Shown here piece after piece: positions 52,084 through 62,592 of a stretch of DNA of 64,000 bases. Each line of letters begins with the position of its first letter. Position 1 is the first letter of the stretch. This stretch comes from Staphylococcus muscae (GTDB lineage Bacteria > Bacillota > Bacilli > Staphylococcales > Staphylococcaceae). Where the stretch lies: the NCBI RefSeq assembly GCF_003019275.1, contig NZ_CP027848.1, forward strand, positions 1,798,001-1,862,000, read 5' to 3'. The notes under the pieces are model-generated. The model did not search any database. It was not told the origin of the DNA and worked only from the letters and a program-made list of their open reading frames with translations. The position numbers were made by a program, and so were the translations under genes.

Positions 52084-54840
52084 ATGAGTAAAATATCCGT
52101 TATAGTACCTATATATAATGTGGAAGACTACCTGGAAGAAGCTATTGAGTCATTGATTAACCAAACAATTTTCTTTGACCTTGAAGTCCTACTAATTGAT
52201 GATGGAAGTGAAGATGGTAGTACTGAAATTGCTGAAGCATATGCTTTAAGGTATCCGAATATTTCGTATCATTTAAAAGAAAATGGTGGTTTATCAGATG
52301 CACGGAATTATGGATTACAATTTGTTACTAGTAAGTACACAATGTTTTTAGACTCTGATGATATGTATACACATAGAGCCTGTGAAACACTTTATGATTT
52401 TGCTGAAGAAAAAGAATTGAGTATTGTAGTCGGTAACTTAGTTACATTTCCAATGAAAACCCCTAATTATGAATGGAAAAAATACTATGGCAATGGCAAT
52501 ATTATAATTGATTTATCAGTGGGTGGCGAGGAACTGATAAAAAATCCATCTGCATGCAATAAAATCTTTAGAACAGATATTCTACTTGATAAAAAAGAGT
52601 TGTTTCCAGTAGGCCGTCATTTTGAAGATGCATTTTCAATTATTCCATTGATGGTAGCAGAACAAAAAATTGGTGTTGTGGATGAAGTTATCTATTTATA
52701 TAGACAGCGAGAAGATGGAACTTCTATTATGAATTCTGTTTTCAAAAAAGAACAGAATTATTATGATTATATTGAATTAATTAAATTATTGCACGAAAAG
52801 ATACTAAAAAATCAAGAAGTATATCAAATTAAATATGCTGTTGAAAAGTTTATTTATAAGACTTTCCATGGGTATTTAAATAACATCATTTTAAAACAGT
52901 ATGTAGATTTTGATGAAGAAGAACGTAAGTGGTTATTCAAAGAAATCCAACCTGTTTATAAAGATATGAGCTTTAAAGTACTAGAAAAGTTGAGCAAACA
53001 CCGTGCTTTAAAAATAGCTTATTATGCATTAGTGACAAATAATGAAGCATTATTTGTTAACCCTAAACTAAAAGTTGGTCGTATCATTATACGTGACGGT
53101 ATTATTGTGTCTTCTGAGTATGCAGATGTACAAGAAATTAATACAGTCCATTTATATGTATCTATGGAGCGTATGATTGAACGTGAGTTCGGTATTGAAC
53201 TTATTGGTGAATTACTGTCAAATAATGCTGTTATTGACCACCAGTTAGAAAATTCACTTATTCTTGAATTGACGCCAAAAAGAGGTAGAAAGATTCAATT
53301 GCCAGTCTACAAATTTAATAAGTTAGATTCCCCTTATATCGTACAAGAAAGTGACTCTATTTGTGGTGTTAAGGTTAATATTCCTAAGTCATTGATTAAT
53401 AGAAATGAGAATGAGTATACAGTTGGAATTAAGCTTATTGAAGATGCCACTCAAGAGCGTCGACAAGTGATAACACAAGCACATCATTTATTCCATCGAT
53501 TTAAAGGTAAAGTAGACGATAAATTATCAATTGATGTTTTACCAAACCATACAATTAAAATTATTGCGAACCCAACATGGAAAGAAAAACTTGCAAAAGA
53601 AAAAGAACGAATTTTTGATAAGTCAAAAATTCGTGTTGGTGGCGGATTGCGTTTGATGCATCATGCTGCACATCAAGTATTAAAACATAAAAAAATTGTG
53701 TTGGTTGGAGAGAGACCAGATACATTTCAAGATAACAGTGCATCATTTTTTAAATATGTTAATGCTCAATATAATAAAAGGAAACAATATTATTATTTAG
53801 CTGATAAGCAATCAGAAGCGTATTCAGAAGCTGCACAATATGGAAAAGTTGTACGTAAGGATTCTATCAGACACTATTTATATTTATTATCAGCAGATAC
53901 ACTGGTAAACTCGTATGATCCGGATAGCTATATGAGACCTTCAGCATATACCAAACCAGAATACTATCGTATATTTGGAGATCTCATTAACTATAAACGT
54001 GTATTTTTACAACATGGTGTAACATATAATAATGTTGTCCAAGCGATTTCAAATTATCGAATTGGATTTGAAGGAATTGTTGTGACAAATAAAGCTGAAG
54101 AAACGTTATTAAAAAATAATGCCTATTATAATGATCACCAATTGATTCGATCTGGTTTTCCACGTTATAAAAAATTAAAAGAAAATATTTCTTCAAATGA
54201 ACCAATCCAGTTTAATGATGAAGAAGAACGCGTTATTTTATTAATGCCAACATGGAGAAAAGATTTAACGTCAGGATCATACAATAAAACGTCAGATGAT
54301 GACAAGCAAGATCCAACGAAGTTCTTAGCATCGGATTACTATGAGTTCTATAACAATTTGCTTAACAATGAAGAATTGATTAAAGCAATAGAAGAAAAGA
54401 ATATCAAATTGAAGTTCTTCCCGCATTACGAAATGAGAGATTTTCTTGAATACTTTGATCAACCAGAATCAGATAAAATTGAAATCGTACCTAAAGAACA
54501 AAATGTACAAGATTTGTTAATCGAGTGTGACATGTTGATAACAGATTATTCTTCTGTGTTCTTCGATGTATTATTCATGAAGAAACCAGTTATCTTTACT
54601 CAATTTGATTTAGAAGAGTTCTATAAAAAACACTACAAAAAAGGCTATTTAGACTTTACGAAAAATGAGCTTGGTAAATCAGTAAGTACGATTGAAGATA
54701 CTGTTAGTGAAGTAAAAGAAAATATTGCTAATGGCTTTACAGTCCCAGATGATGTGTTAAAACATATTGAATATTATCTAGAATACGCTTATGAAGAGGG
54801 CAACAACCGAAAAATCTTTGAGTTTATTGAAGAGCTTTAA
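52084..54840 (+). CDS. Array gene 4: GT2 glycosyltransferase + CDP-glycerol glycerophosphotransferase
   Basis: It has 918 residues, exactly the length of array gene 1, with the same three domains. GT2: VIVPIYNVEDYLEEAIESL, IDDGSEDGS, MFLDSDDMY, GRHFEDAF. Middle domain: HRFKGKVDDKLSIDVLPNHTIK. Glyphos_transf: FLQHGVTYNNVVQAISNY, MPTWRKDL, DMLITDYSSVFFDVLFMKKPVIFTQF. The C-terminal domain is nearly identical to that of gene 1, while the GT2 and middle parts differ more. That suggests the same glycerophosphate chemistry with a possibly different sugar. ATG 52084 is preceded by TTAGGAGAC; a start at 52066 lies ahead of that ribosome site. Confidence 0.85.
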   Translation: MSKISVIVPIYNVEDYLEEAIESLINQTIFFDLEVLLIDDGSEDGSTEIAEAYALRYPNISYHLKENGGLSDARNYGLQFVTSKYTMFLDSDDMYTHRACETLYDFAEEKELSIVVGNLVTFPMKTPNYEWKKYYGNGNIIIDLSVGGEELIKNPSACNKIFRTDILLDKKELFPVGRHFEDAFSIIPLMVAEQKIGVVDEVIYLYRQREDGTSIMNSVFKKEQNYYDYIELIKLLHEKILKNQEVYQIKYAVEKFIYKTFHGYLNNIILKQYVDFDEEERKWLFKEIQPVYKDMSFKVLEKLSKHRALKIAYYALVTNNEALFVNPKLKVGRIIIRDGIIVSSEYADVQEINTVHLYVSMERMIEREFGIELIGELLSNNAVIDHQLENSLILELTPKRGRKIQLPVYKFNKLDSPYIVQESDSICGVKVNIPKSLINRNENEYTVGIKLIEDATQERRQVITQAHHLFHRFKGKVDDKLSIDVLPNHTIKIIANPTWKEKLAKEKERIFDKSKIRVGGGLRLMHHAAHQVLKHKKIVLVGERPDTFQDNSASFFKYVNAQYNKRKQYYYLADKQSEAYSEAAQYGKVVRKDSIRHYLYLLSADTLVNSYDPDSYMRPSAYTKPEYYRIFGDLINYKRVFLQHGVTYNNVVQAISNYRIGFEGIVVTNKAEETLLKNNAYYNDHQLIRSGFPRYKKLKENISSNEPIQFNDEEERVILLMPTWRKDLTSGSYNKTSDDDKQDPTKFLASDYYEFYNNLLNNEELIKAIEEKNIKLKFFPHYEMRDFLEYFDQPESDKIEIVPKEQNVQDLLIECDMLITDYSSVFFDVLFMKKPVIFTQFDLEEFYKKHYKKGYLDFTKNELGKSVSTIEDTVSEVKENIANGFTVPDDVLKHIEYYLEYAYEEGNNRKIFEFIEEL

Positions 54841-54878
54841 TCATTGATTTGATTCAATCATAAGCAAATTCTACATTC

Positions 54879-54946
54879 AACACTGGTTAAAGTGTAAAAG
54901 GGTATTAAGTACAATGCCTTTTGCACAAGACCAGTGTTTCTTTTTG
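54879..54946 (+). terminator. Terminator after array gene 4
   Basis: AACACTGG(T) pairs with (A)CCAGTGTT, with an inner stem AAAGTGTAAAAGG/CCTTTTGCAC, then TCTTTTT. It closes the array. Confidence 0.75.
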
Positions 54947-55062
54947 TGAAGAACAAGCAAATAAGGATAAAACTTTGAAAAAATGTGTTTAAATATGGGT
55001 AAGATTTGAAGATATGGGTATGGTATGTTTAAGTAATTAAAAAAAGACAAAGAAGTGAGACA

Positions 55063-56019
55063 ATGATAAAGTTTGAAAATGTATCAAAACGATATGGCAA
55101 CAAAACAGTAGTCGATCGTGTCAATATAGAAGTGAAAGAAGGCGAGTTCTTCGTGCTCATTGGTCCTTCTGGTTCAGGTAAGACGACAACGATGAAGATG
55201 ATTAATCGCTTGATTGACTTATCTGAAGGTTATATTTACTTCAAGGGGAAACCGATCAGTGACTATTCAGTCTATGAGATGCGTTGGGATATGGGTTATG
55301 TATTGCAACAAATTGCACTTTTCCCACATATGACCATTCGTGACAACATCGCACAAGTGCCGTTGATGAAACAATGGAACAAACAAGATATTGATGCACG
55401 TGTTGATGAATTGTTAGATATGGTTGGATTGCCACCCGAACAATTTCGAGATCGCATGCCAAGTGAACTGTCAGGTGGACAACGTCAACGTGTAGGTGTT
55501 GTACGTGCTCTGGCAGTAGACCCACCTGTGATTCTTATGGATGAGCCGTTTAGTGCGTTAGATCCCATTACGAGAGAAAAACTTCAAGATGATTTACTGG
55601 CATTGCAAAGTAAAATTAAAAAAACGATTGTTTTTGTGACGCATGATATTGAAGAAGCATTCAAACTTGGCGATCGCATATGCTTATTAAATCAAGGGCG
55701 TGTAGAACAAATTGGGACTCCGAATGAATTTGTCAAAGCACCGAAAAATGAATTTGTGAGTCAATTTATTGGGAATCTTACAAGTGTCGTACTGAATCAC
55801 TTCTCTATTGGTAAAATTGTTGAATTAGCAGGTGCACCAGTTACAGGAAATGAAGACACCTTACCAATCGTTCATCGAAACGATGCAGTGAGCGATGTGT
55901 ATCGTGAACTAGCGACACATGAAGCGGTGATGATTGAAATGGACGGTCAGTATTGGCGTCTCACGAGAGAAGATATTTTTCGTTTCCTATCTCAGAACAA
56001 GGTAGGTGACGCACGATGA
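55063..56019 (+). CDS. Osmoprotectant (betaine/carnitine/choline) ABC transporter ATPase
   Basis: The 318-residue ATPase has GPSGSGKTT, LSGGQRQRVGVVRAL and VILMDEPFSALDP, followed by a C-terminal regulatory part (about 230-318) that is shorter than the two CBS domains of OpuCA-type proteins. It belongs to the OpuA/OpuB/OpuC class and energises uptake of compatible solutes under osmotic stress. It overlaps the permease gene (ATGA). S. aureus has the same pair next to hisC as I recall, so this marks the right border of the inserted array. Confidence 0.85.
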   Translation: MIKFENVSKRYGNKTVVDRVNIEVKEGEFFVLIGPSGSGKTTTMKMINRLIDLSEGYIYFKGKPISDYSVYEMRWDMGYVLQQIALFPHMTIRDNIAQVPLMKQWNKQDIDARVDELLDMVGLPPEQFRDRMPSELSGGQRQRVGVVRALAVDPPVILMDEPFSALDPITREKLQDDLLALQSKIKKTIVFVTHDIEEAFKLGDRICLLNQGRVEQIGTPNEFVKAPKNEFVSQFIGNLTSVVLNHFSIGKIVELAGAPVTGNEDTLPIVHRNDAVSDVYRELATHEAVMIEMDGQYWRLTREDIFRFLSQNKVGDAR

Positions 56020-57530
56020 ATACATTTATTTCAACACTGTCCGAACGTAAAAGTGAATTGTTCGGAGCATTACTTGAACATATTGAACTGTCATTTATTG
56101 CGTTATTAATTGCTGTGCTCATCGGTGTACCACTCGGTATTTTATTGACGAAGACACCGAAATTATCTGAGCCAATTATCAATGTAGCGGCTGTCCTTCA
56201 AACGATTCCATCACTTGCTTTGCTCGGCTTAATGATTCCATTGTTTGGGATTGGTACCGTACCAGCAGTGATTGCATTAGTAATCTATGCGTTATTGCCA
56301 ATTCTTCGCAATACGTATACTGGAATTGTCGGCGTAGACACATCTCTTATTGAAGCGGCGAAAGGGATTGGTATGAAGCCAGCACGACGATTACTGCGTG
56401 TCGAACTCCCACTTGCAATGCCAGTCATTATGGCTGGTGTGCGTACAGCAATGGTTTTAATCATCGGAACAGCAACATTAGCTGCACTCATTGGAGCAGG
56501 TGGATTAGGTGACTTAATCTTGCTCGGTATTGACCGCAATAATACGTCACTCATCTTAATAGGTGCGATTCCAGCTGCATTATTAGCGATTGCATTTGAT
56601 ATAATCTTACGTGTATTAAGCCGTGTCTCTTATCGCAGAATGATGATGACACTTGCAGCAATACTTGTTGTTATGTTAAGCGTTTCTCTCGCGCCTATGC
56701 TCGCACAAAAAGAAGATAAGATTACAGTGGCAGGAAAGTTAGGGACAGAACCATCAATTATTACGAACATGTATAAGTTGATCATTGAAGAAAAAACAGA
56801 TTATACAGTTGATGTTAAAGATGGTATGGGTAAAACGACTTTCTTATTTAATGCGTTAAAAGCTGATGAAATTGATGGCTATTTAGAATTTACTGGTACA
56901 GTTTTAGGTGAATTAACGAAAGAGCAACCGAAATCAAATAACGAGTCTGAAGTTTACAATCAAGCAAAAACAAGCTTGGAGTCGAAGTATGACATGACAT
57001 TACTTAAACCGATGAAATATAATAACACATATGCTTTAGCGGTGAAAAGATCGTTTGCCGAAGAACATGATTTGAAAACAATCAGTGACTTGAAGCGGGT
57101 TGAAAATGACATTAAACCAGGATTTACTTTAGAATTTAATGACCGTGAAGATGGCTATCCTAAAGTACAAAAAGCCTATGATTTGAACTTTAATCAAGTG
57201 AAAACAATGGAACCGAAGTTGCGATATCAAGCCGTAGAAAAAGGTGACATTAATTTGATTGATGCTTACTCAACAGATGCAGAATTGAAACAGTATGATA
57301 TGGTGGTCTTAGAAGATGATCAGCAAGTTTTCCCGCCTTATCAAGGAGCTCCGTTGTTTAAACAAGCTTTTCTTGATGAACATCCTGAAGTGGCTTCTGC
57401 ATTAAATGAACTTGAAGGTAAAATTACAGATGAGGAAATGCAAGACATGAATTATCGTGTTGCTGAAAAAGGGGAACGCCCTTATGATGTCGCAAAAGCG
57501 TATTTGAAAAAACAACATTTAATTGATTAA
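56016..57530 (+). CDS. Fused osmoprotectant permease/substrate-binding protein, OpuF-like
   Basis: The 504-residue protein joins an ABC permease (about 1-215, six helices, EAA-type loop EAAKGIGMKPARRLLRVELPLAMP) to an extracellular glycine-betaine-binding domain (about 235-504: KITVAGKLGTEPSIITNMYKLI, GYLEFTGTVLGEL, VLEDDQQVFPPYQGAPLF). A membrane helix (MMTLAAILVVMLSVSLAPML) connects them. The binding protein thus sits tethered to the channel. It is translated with the ATPase through a 4-nt overlap. Confidence 0.9.
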   Translation: MNTFISTLSERKSELFGALLEHIELSFIALLIAVLIGVPLGILLTKTPKLSEPIINVAAVLQTIPSLALLGLMIPLFGIGTVPAVIALVIYALLPILRNTYTGIVGVDTSLIEAAKGIGMKPARRLLRVELPLAMPVIMAGVRTAMVLIIGTATLAALIGAGGLGDLILLGIDRNNTSLILIGAIPAALLAIAFDIILRVLSRVSYRRMMMTLAAILVVMLSVSLAPMLAQKEDKITVAGKLGTEPSIITNMYKLIIEEKTDYTVDVKDGMGKTTFLFNALKADEIDGYLEFTGTVLGELTKEQPKSNNESEVYNQAKTSLESKYDMTLLKPMKYNNTYALAVKRSFAEEHDLKTISDLKRVENDIKPGFTLEFNDREDGYPKVQKAYDLNFNQVKTMEPKLRYQAVEKGDINLIDAYSTDAELKQYDMVVLEDDQQVFPPYQGAPLFKQAFLDEHPEVASALNELEGKITDEEMQDMNYRVAEKGERPYDVAKAYLKKQHLID

Positions 57531-57538
57531 ACTTAGAG

Positions 57539-57576
57539 CGTAGCAGAATCTATTTTGAAATTCTGCTACGTTTTCT
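57539..57576 (+). terminator. Terminator after the opu operon
   Basis: CGTAGCAGAAT pairs with ATTCTGCTACG around CTATTTTGAA, then TTTTC. Confidence 0.85.
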
Positions 57577-57642
57577 TAAAGATAAACATAAGCAACACTA
57601 GATATTTTGGACTTTAATCGTTATAATAATTAACATATTTTA

Positions 57643-57657
57643 AATTTTCAGATAAAA
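57643..57657 (+). promoter_or_regulatory. Possible CodY box upstream of hisC
   Basis: AATTTTCAGATAAAA matches the CodY consensus AATTTTCWGAAAATT at 12 of 15 positions and overlaps the hisC leader just before its ribosome site. Confidence 0.3.
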
Positions 57658-57671
57658 CGGAGGTTTTGATT

Positions 57672-58721
57672 ATGAAGTCACAAATATCGCAGTTACGTGC
57701 ATACACACCTGGCTTATCACCAGAGGCTTTGAAGAAAAAACTAGGGATTACGGGTGAATTACATAAACTCGCTTCAAACGAGAATGTCTATGGTCCATCA
57801 CCAAAAGCGAAAGAGGCGGTCAAAGCTCATGTGGATGACTTGTTTTTGTATCCAGAACCTAATGCCCCCCTATTACAAGAAGCGATTGCGACACATTATG
57901 ATGTTGCGCCAGAACAGGTTGTCTTTGGTGCGGGTTTAGATGAAATGATTGTCATCATCTCTCGAACTGTGATTCGATCTGGAGATAAGGTAGTTACAAG
58001 TGAAGGGACATTTGGTCAATACTTCCATAATGCAGTTGTTGAAGATGCGAGTTTTGTTCAAGTACCATTAAGAGATGGGGCATTTGACTTAGATGCAATT
58101 GCAGATGCTGTGGATGAAGAGACAGCACTTGTATGGATTTGTAATCCCAATAATCCAACGGGAACTTATCATAATACTGAAGACATTGAAGCGTTTATTC
58201 AAAAAGTACCGTCACATGTTACAATTTTGTTTGATGAAGCTTATGCGGAATATGTGACAGCAGATGACTATCCAGATACGATTGCACTGATGAAGAAGTA
58301 TGACAATATTGCGATGTTGCGCACATTCTCTAAAGCATACGGCTTAGCAGGACTACGTATTGGGTATATGATTGCATCGACAACGTTAGCAGATCAACTT
58401 AATGTCATTCGTCCACCATTCAACACAACACGCTTATCCGAACAAGCGGCACTTGCTGCCTTCAAAGATCAAGCAAATTTAGAAAAAACTGTGGCATTGA
58501 ATAAAGAAGAACGTGAAAAGTTTGAGAACATTGATACAACCTTGACACTATACCCAACACAAACAAACTTTATTTTTGTTGAAACAGATCGTGTGGCTGA
58601 GCTAGATGAAGCTTTGCTGAGAGCGGGTATTATTGCACGTGCCTTTCCAAATGGTGTGCGTATTACGTTTGGATTTCCTGAACAAAATGAAGTGATTCGA
58701 CAAGTGCTTTCTGAATTTTAA
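57672..58721 (+). CDS. hisC: Histidinol-phosphate aminotransferase
   Basis: The 349-residue class I/II PLP aminotransferase has [31 protein letters not shown] and [14 protein letters not shown] with the PLP Lys. It converts imidazole-acetol phosphate to histidinol phosphate and can act in aromatic amino acid synthesis. It stands apart from other his genes. ATG 57672 has CGGAGG upstream. A candidate CodY site in the leader suggests nutritional control. Confidence 0.88.
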   Translation: MKSQISQLRAYTPGLSPEALKKKLGITGELHKLASNENVYGPSPKAKEAVKAHVDDLFLYPEPNAPLLQEAIATHYDVAPEQVVFGAGLDEMIVIISRTVIRSGDKVVTSEGTFGQYFHNAVVEDASFVQVPLRDGAFDLDAIADAVDEETALVWICNPNNPTGTYHNTEDIEAFIQKVPSHVTILFDEAYAEYVTADDYPDTIALMKKYDNIAMLRTFSKAYGLAGLRIGYMIASTTLADQLNVIRPPFNTTRLSEQAALAAFKDQANLEKTVALNKEEREKFENIDTTLTLYPTQTNFIFVETDRVAELDEALLRAGIIARAFPNGVRITFGFPEQNEVIRQVLSEF

Positions 58722-58798
58722 GGGGTGTTCAAAAGGACGTAGAGAGTGCATTTTGCTATAATAAAGACAGAGTTACGACAGTCACAAGGAGCGATAGC

Positions 58799-59326
58799 AT
58801 GAGAGAATCAATCGGAATTGATATGGATGAAGTTTTGGCAGATACGTTCGGTGCAATTTTAGAGGAATTCAATGAACGTACGCAACTTGGTATCACAATC
58901 GAACAAATTATGGGTAAGAAGATATATGATATTATGCCAGAACATAAAAAAGTGATTCGTGAAATCTTGGAAGCGGATGGTTTCTTCGGTCGTTTACCTG
59001 TCATCAAAGACGCCCAAGAAGTTGTAGAGAGACTTGCTGAAAAATACGATGTATATATCGTGACAGCAGCAATGGATGTGCCGACTTCATTCCATGATAA
59101 GTATGAATGGTTGCGTAAATATTTTCCATTTTTAGATCCACAGCATTTCGTATTCTGTGGACGTAAAAATATTGCGGCTACTGATTATTTAATAGATGAT
59201 AACCCAAAACAACTCAGTATTTTTAAAGGAAAATCGTTGATGTTTGGTGCACCACACAATCAAGGAAATACTGATTTCGAACGTCTTGAAAATTGGCGTG
59301 AAGTAGAAGCATACTTTTTGAAATAA
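58799..59326 (+). CDS. 5'(3')-deoxyribonucleotidase-like HAD phosphatase
   Basis: The 175-residue HAD protein has the nucleophile motif [11 protein letters not shown] (D-x-D), a VTAAMD motif II (Thr), and [10 protein letters not shown] (acidic motif IV). This is the NT5C family pattern, with likely dephosphorylation of (deoxy)nucleoside monophosphates. The conserved Lys is probably in [16 protein letters not shown] precedes the ATG. Followed by two terminators. Confidence 0.88.
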   Translation: MRESIGIDMDEVLADTFGAILEEFNERTQLGITIEQIMGKKIYDIMPEHKKVIREILEADGFFGRLPVIKDAQEVVERLAEKYDVYIVTAAMDVPTSFHDKYEWLRKYFPFLDPQHFVFCGRKNIAATDYLIDDNPKQLSIFKGKSLMFGAPHNQGNTDFERLENWREVEAYFLK

Positions 59327-59332
59327 TCATCA

Positions 59333-59371
59333 ACAGCCACCTGTTCCATTATCTAGGAAGGGTGGCTGTTC
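59333..59371 (+). terminator. Terminator after the deoxyribonucleotidase gene
   Basis: AACAGCCACC pairs with GGTGGCTGTT, with few T residues following. Confidence 0.6.
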
Positions 59372-59392
59372 GTTTGAAAAGAGAAGACGTAA

Positions 59393-59430
59393 ATAAGCAC
59401 TTTCTCATTCAATGAGAAAGTGCTTATTTT
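59393..59430. terminator. Bidirectional terminator after dtpT
   Basis: ATAAGCACTTTCTCATT pairs with AATGAGAAAGTGCTTAT (17 bp), followed by TTTTA on the plus side. Confidence 0.8.
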
Positions 59431-59442
59431 ATCATATATTGA

Positions 59443-60954
59443 TTATTTAACACCTTGCATTAAGTTTTTAATGAATGGTGATGCGACGAATAGTAACACA
59501 CCGATTGCAAGGGCAATACTTCCTGAATATAAGAAGTATTGGTTTGAGCTAATAGCTGTATAAACTGTCACCATTTGTGCATTGATACCTTGTGCCATGG
59601 CATTAGATAAGAACCAGACACTCATCATTTGCGCTGTAAAGGCTTCAGGTGCCAATTTAGTTGTTGTTGATAAACCAATTGGTGATAAGCAAAGCTCACC
59701 TAATGTAACGATTAAGAAGCTTGCGACTAACCAGAATGGGTTGATTAACTCTGCACCAGCAGATAAAGGAATCACCATGATTAAGTATGATACACCTGCT
59801 AATAATACACCGATTGCAAATTTGATAACAGTTGGTGGATTAAAGCGGCCAAGTTTCACCCATAATATTGAGAATAAAGGTGCAAAAGCGACGATGAACA
59901 GTGGATTCAATGATTGGAACCACGCTGGTGGAATGTGGAAGTCAATTAAACCACCCGTTACTTTTGCTAAGTCAAGTTGCGTTTTTGTATCTGCAAATTG
60001 TGCTAATACAGTTGAACCTTGTTCTTGAATCATCCAGAATGCCACAGATGCGATGAACAGTGGGATGTATGCATAGACGCGTTTGCGTTCGTAGTCTGCT
60101 GTTTTCTTGCTCGTAAGCATTTTTACGAAATAGAATAGTGGCAAACCAACACCTAAGAATGTAACAAAATTAGCGAAGTTTGCGATCGTAAGTTGACCTA
60201 ACATAGCAAGAGATACACATACAATCACTACAACAATGGCAATCGCGCTTAAAATTTTGATGAATTTTGCACGTTCTTCTTTAGTCAATGGGTCAGGTAC
60301 TTCTAACCCTGCTAAACCTAAATATTTTTTGTTCGTTAAGAAATATGTAAGTAGTCCAAAGAACATTCCGACAGCTGCAATAGCAAATCCAGCATGGAAA
60401 CCAACATTGATTTGAGTCCAACCGATGATCAATGGTGAAATTAATGCACCTAAGTTGATTGACATGTAAAAAATGGTGAATGCTGAATCCATTCGTGGAT
60501 CGTTCTTTTCATACAATAAGCCGACTGTTGAAGAAATGTTTGGTTTTAATAAACCTGTACCGATAATCAAGAATAGTAATGCGACTAATAAGAGTGTGAA
60601 GTTGTTCGGTAGTGATAGTAAAATATGCCCCACCATAATTAAAATACCACCATAGAACAGCGCATGTCGTGTACCGATAATACGGTCGGCAATCCAACCA
60701 CCGATAACGCCACTCATGTAGATTAACGCCCCATACATTGATACGATCTGAAGTGCGACACCTTGATCGATACCGAAGCCACCTTTTGCAACAGAGTAAT
60801 AAATGTAATAGGCTAAAATGGCTTTCATACCATAATAACTAAATCTCTCCCAAAACTCTGTGAAGAATAGGGTGCTTAGTCCTTTTGGGTGCCCGAAGAA
60901 ACCTGTACGTGGTGTACTATTCAGGATTTCCTCTCTCGTGTAATGTTTGCTCAT
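59443..60954 (-). CDS. dtpT: Di/tripeptide:H+ symporter (POT/PTR2 family)
   Basis: The 503-residue protein has 14 predicted helices. The family motif FFTEFWERFSYYGM carries E-x-x-E-R-F-x-Y-Y, which is needed for proton coupling. GGWIADRIIGTRHALFYGG and FTIFYMSINLGALISPLI are the other PTR2 signatures. It takes up di- and tripeptides and in S. aureus is the main DtpT. AAAGGGGAA precedes the ATG. It is monocistronic. No gene or strong site is seen in the 230 nt upstream. Confidence 0.93.
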   Translation of the reverse strand: MSKHYTREEILNSTPRTGFFGHPKGLSTLFFTEFWERFSYYGMKAILAYYIYYSVAKGGFGIDQGVALQIVSMYGALIYMSGVIGGWIADRIIGTRHALFYGGILIMVGHILLSLPNNFTLLLVALLFLIIGTGLLKPNISSTVGLLYEKNDPRMDSAFTIFYMSINLGALISPLIIGWTQINVGFHAGFAIAAVGMFFGLLTYFLTNKKYLGLAGLEVPDPLTKEERAKFIKILSAIAIVVVIVCVSLAMLGQLTIANFANFVTFLGVGLPLFYFVKMLTSKKTADYERKRVYAYIPLFIASVAFWMIQEQGSTVLAQFADTKTQLDLAKVTGGLIDFHIPPAWFQSLNPLFIVAFAPLFSILWVKLGRFNPPTVIKFAIGVLLAGVSYLIMVIPLSAGAELINPFWLVASFLIVTLGELCLSPIGLSTTTKLAPEAFTAQMMSVWFLSNAMAQGINAQMVTVYTAISSNQYFLYSGSIALAIGVLLFVASPFIKNLMQGVK

Positions 60955-61186
60955 AATAATTCCCCTTTCCTTTCGTGAGAATAAATACTATTTTATACCT
61001 ATTATCTGTTTTTAACAAGAAAATTCTGAAAAAATAATATGTTAGATTTGTTGTTATAAATTATTAAAAAAAGTGATGATTGCCGTTTGATTGAACACTT
61101 ATGAAAACTGACACTTAAAAAGTGAAAGATTTCTAAGATGTTCATCATGAGACAACCATCACATGAATGCGTATAGTAGGCTGGAA

Positions 61187-61687
61187 TTATCGATTATCAA
61201 TCGTCTCTGGATAGAGATCATGATTCATCATACGATATTCAGCCATTTTTTCATATTTACTATTTGGACGACCATAGTTCGTATATGGATCAATTGAAAT
61301 TCCACCGCGTGGTGTGAACTTACCCCATACTTCAATATAGTGTGGGTCCATTAAGTCGATGAGATCATTCATAATGATATTCATACAATCTTCATGAAAA
61401 TCTCCATGATTCCGAAAACTGAACAAGTAGAGTTTCAGTGACTTTGATTCAACCATTTTCACATTTGGAATGTATGAAATATAAATTGTCGCAAAATCAG
61501 GTTGTCCAGTAATTGGACAAAGTGATGTGAACTCTGGACAATTAAATTTAACAAAGTAATCACGACCTTGATGTTTATTATCGAATGACTCGAGTACATC
61601 CGGGCGATAATCAAAGTTGTAAGTGTTATTTTGGTTACCAAGTAATGTAATATCTTGTAAGTCTTCTTTTGAACGTCCTTCAGACAT
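61187..61687 (-). CDS. queF: NADPH-dependent 7-cyano-7-deazaguanine reductase
   Basis: The 166-residue T-fold enzyme has [19 protein letters not shown] with the active-site Cys and [21 protein letters not shown], the QueF motif that binds substrate. It reduces preQ0 to preQ1, completing what QueC, QueD and QueE start at 31.6-33.4 kb. ATG 61687 has GGAGG at ideal spacing. It lies 20 nt after the EamA gene on the same strand. Confidence 0.94.
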   Translation of the reverse strand: MSEGRSKEDLQDITLLGNQNNTYNFDYRPDVLESFDNKHQGRDYFVKFNCPEFTSLCPITGQPDFATIYISYIPNVKMVESKSLKLYLFSFRNHGDFHEDCMNIIMNDLIDLMDPHYIEVWGKFTPRGGISIDPYTNYGRPNSKYEKMAEYRMMNHDLYPETIDNR

Positions 61688-61707
61688 CACAAGACCTCCT
61701 TTATCAT

Positions 61708-62592
61708 TTAAGTTTTAGATTGTGACTGACGTCGATTAGGTGACGCTGAACGTCGTGCAACTTCAAACATATAATAGCTTGCAGTTAAAATGATGACGTA
61801 GCCAATGACCGCATAAAAATCAGGTGATTCCCCGAACAGGATAAAACCAATGAGTGCGGTAAATAAAATAGATGCATAAGTGAAAATAGAAATATCTTTG
61901 GCAGGTGCATAACTATAAGCAATTGTCACACCAATCTGTCCCACAGCGGCAGACAACCCAGCAAAGACTAAATAAGTGATTTGCATACTTGTCATAGGTT
62001 CATAAGTGAACAAGACGAATGGTAAAAGTGCCACAACAGAAAAGAATGAGAAATAGAACACAATTGTATAAGGTGCTTCTCGTGTGCTGAGTGCACGAAC
62101 TGCAGTATAAGCAGCAGCTGCAAAGATACCAGATAGTAGACCAATAACTGCAGGTATTACATCGGATGAAAGTTCAGGTTGGACGACAAAGAACATACCG
62201 ATAATCGCAACAATCATTGCAATGAATTGATAGCGCTCAATATGTTCTTTTAAGATGACTAAACTGAGTAAAATCGTCCAAAAAGGATTGAGTTTCATTA
62301 AGATGTCTGCATCACTTAATACCATATGATCGATGGCATAGATGTTGAGTAAAACACCTGTTAAGCCGAGCATTGATCGTGTAATTAGCAGAGGTTGGCT
62401 ACTTAATTTACCAAAAAAAGGTTGTTTATATTTCAAGATGAAAAACAAAGGGATAAACATCGCTACAAAATTTCGTGCTAATGATTTCTGAAATACAGGT
62501 AAATCGCCAGCAAGACGAAAAAAAACTGCCATAAAGCTAAAACCAATAGCAGATATTAAGATTGCGATGATGCCTTTCATTTTTGAGTTCAT
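61708..62592 (-). CDS. EamA/DMT family transporter
   Basis: The 294-residue protein has ten helices in two EamA repeats, starting [25 protein letters not shown] and ending [20 protein letters not shown] transporters carry metabolites such as amino acids or nucleobases. It lies 20 nt ahead of queF on one transcript, so a link to queuosine precursors is possible but unproven. GAGGCG precedes the ATG. Confidence 0.85.
   Translation of the reverse strand: MNSKMKGIIAILISAIGFSFMAVFFRLAGDLPVFQKSLARNFVAMFIPLFFILKYKQPFFGKLSSQPLLITRSMLGLTGVLLNIYAIDHMVLSDADILMKLNPFWTILLSLVILKEHIERYQFIAMIVAIIGMFFVVQPELSSDVIPAVIGLLSGIFAAAAYTAVRALSTREAPYTIVFYFSFFSVVALLPFVLFTYEPMTSMQITYLVFAGLSAAVGQIGVTIAYSYAPAKDISIFTYASILFTALIGFILFGESPDFYAVIGYVIILTASYYMFEVARRSASPNRRQSQSKT

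Noticed and set aside
45270..54840. Array as a mobile element
   Set aside because: No transposase, integrase, direct repeats or tRNA border was found at either end; local duplication after acquisition explains it better.
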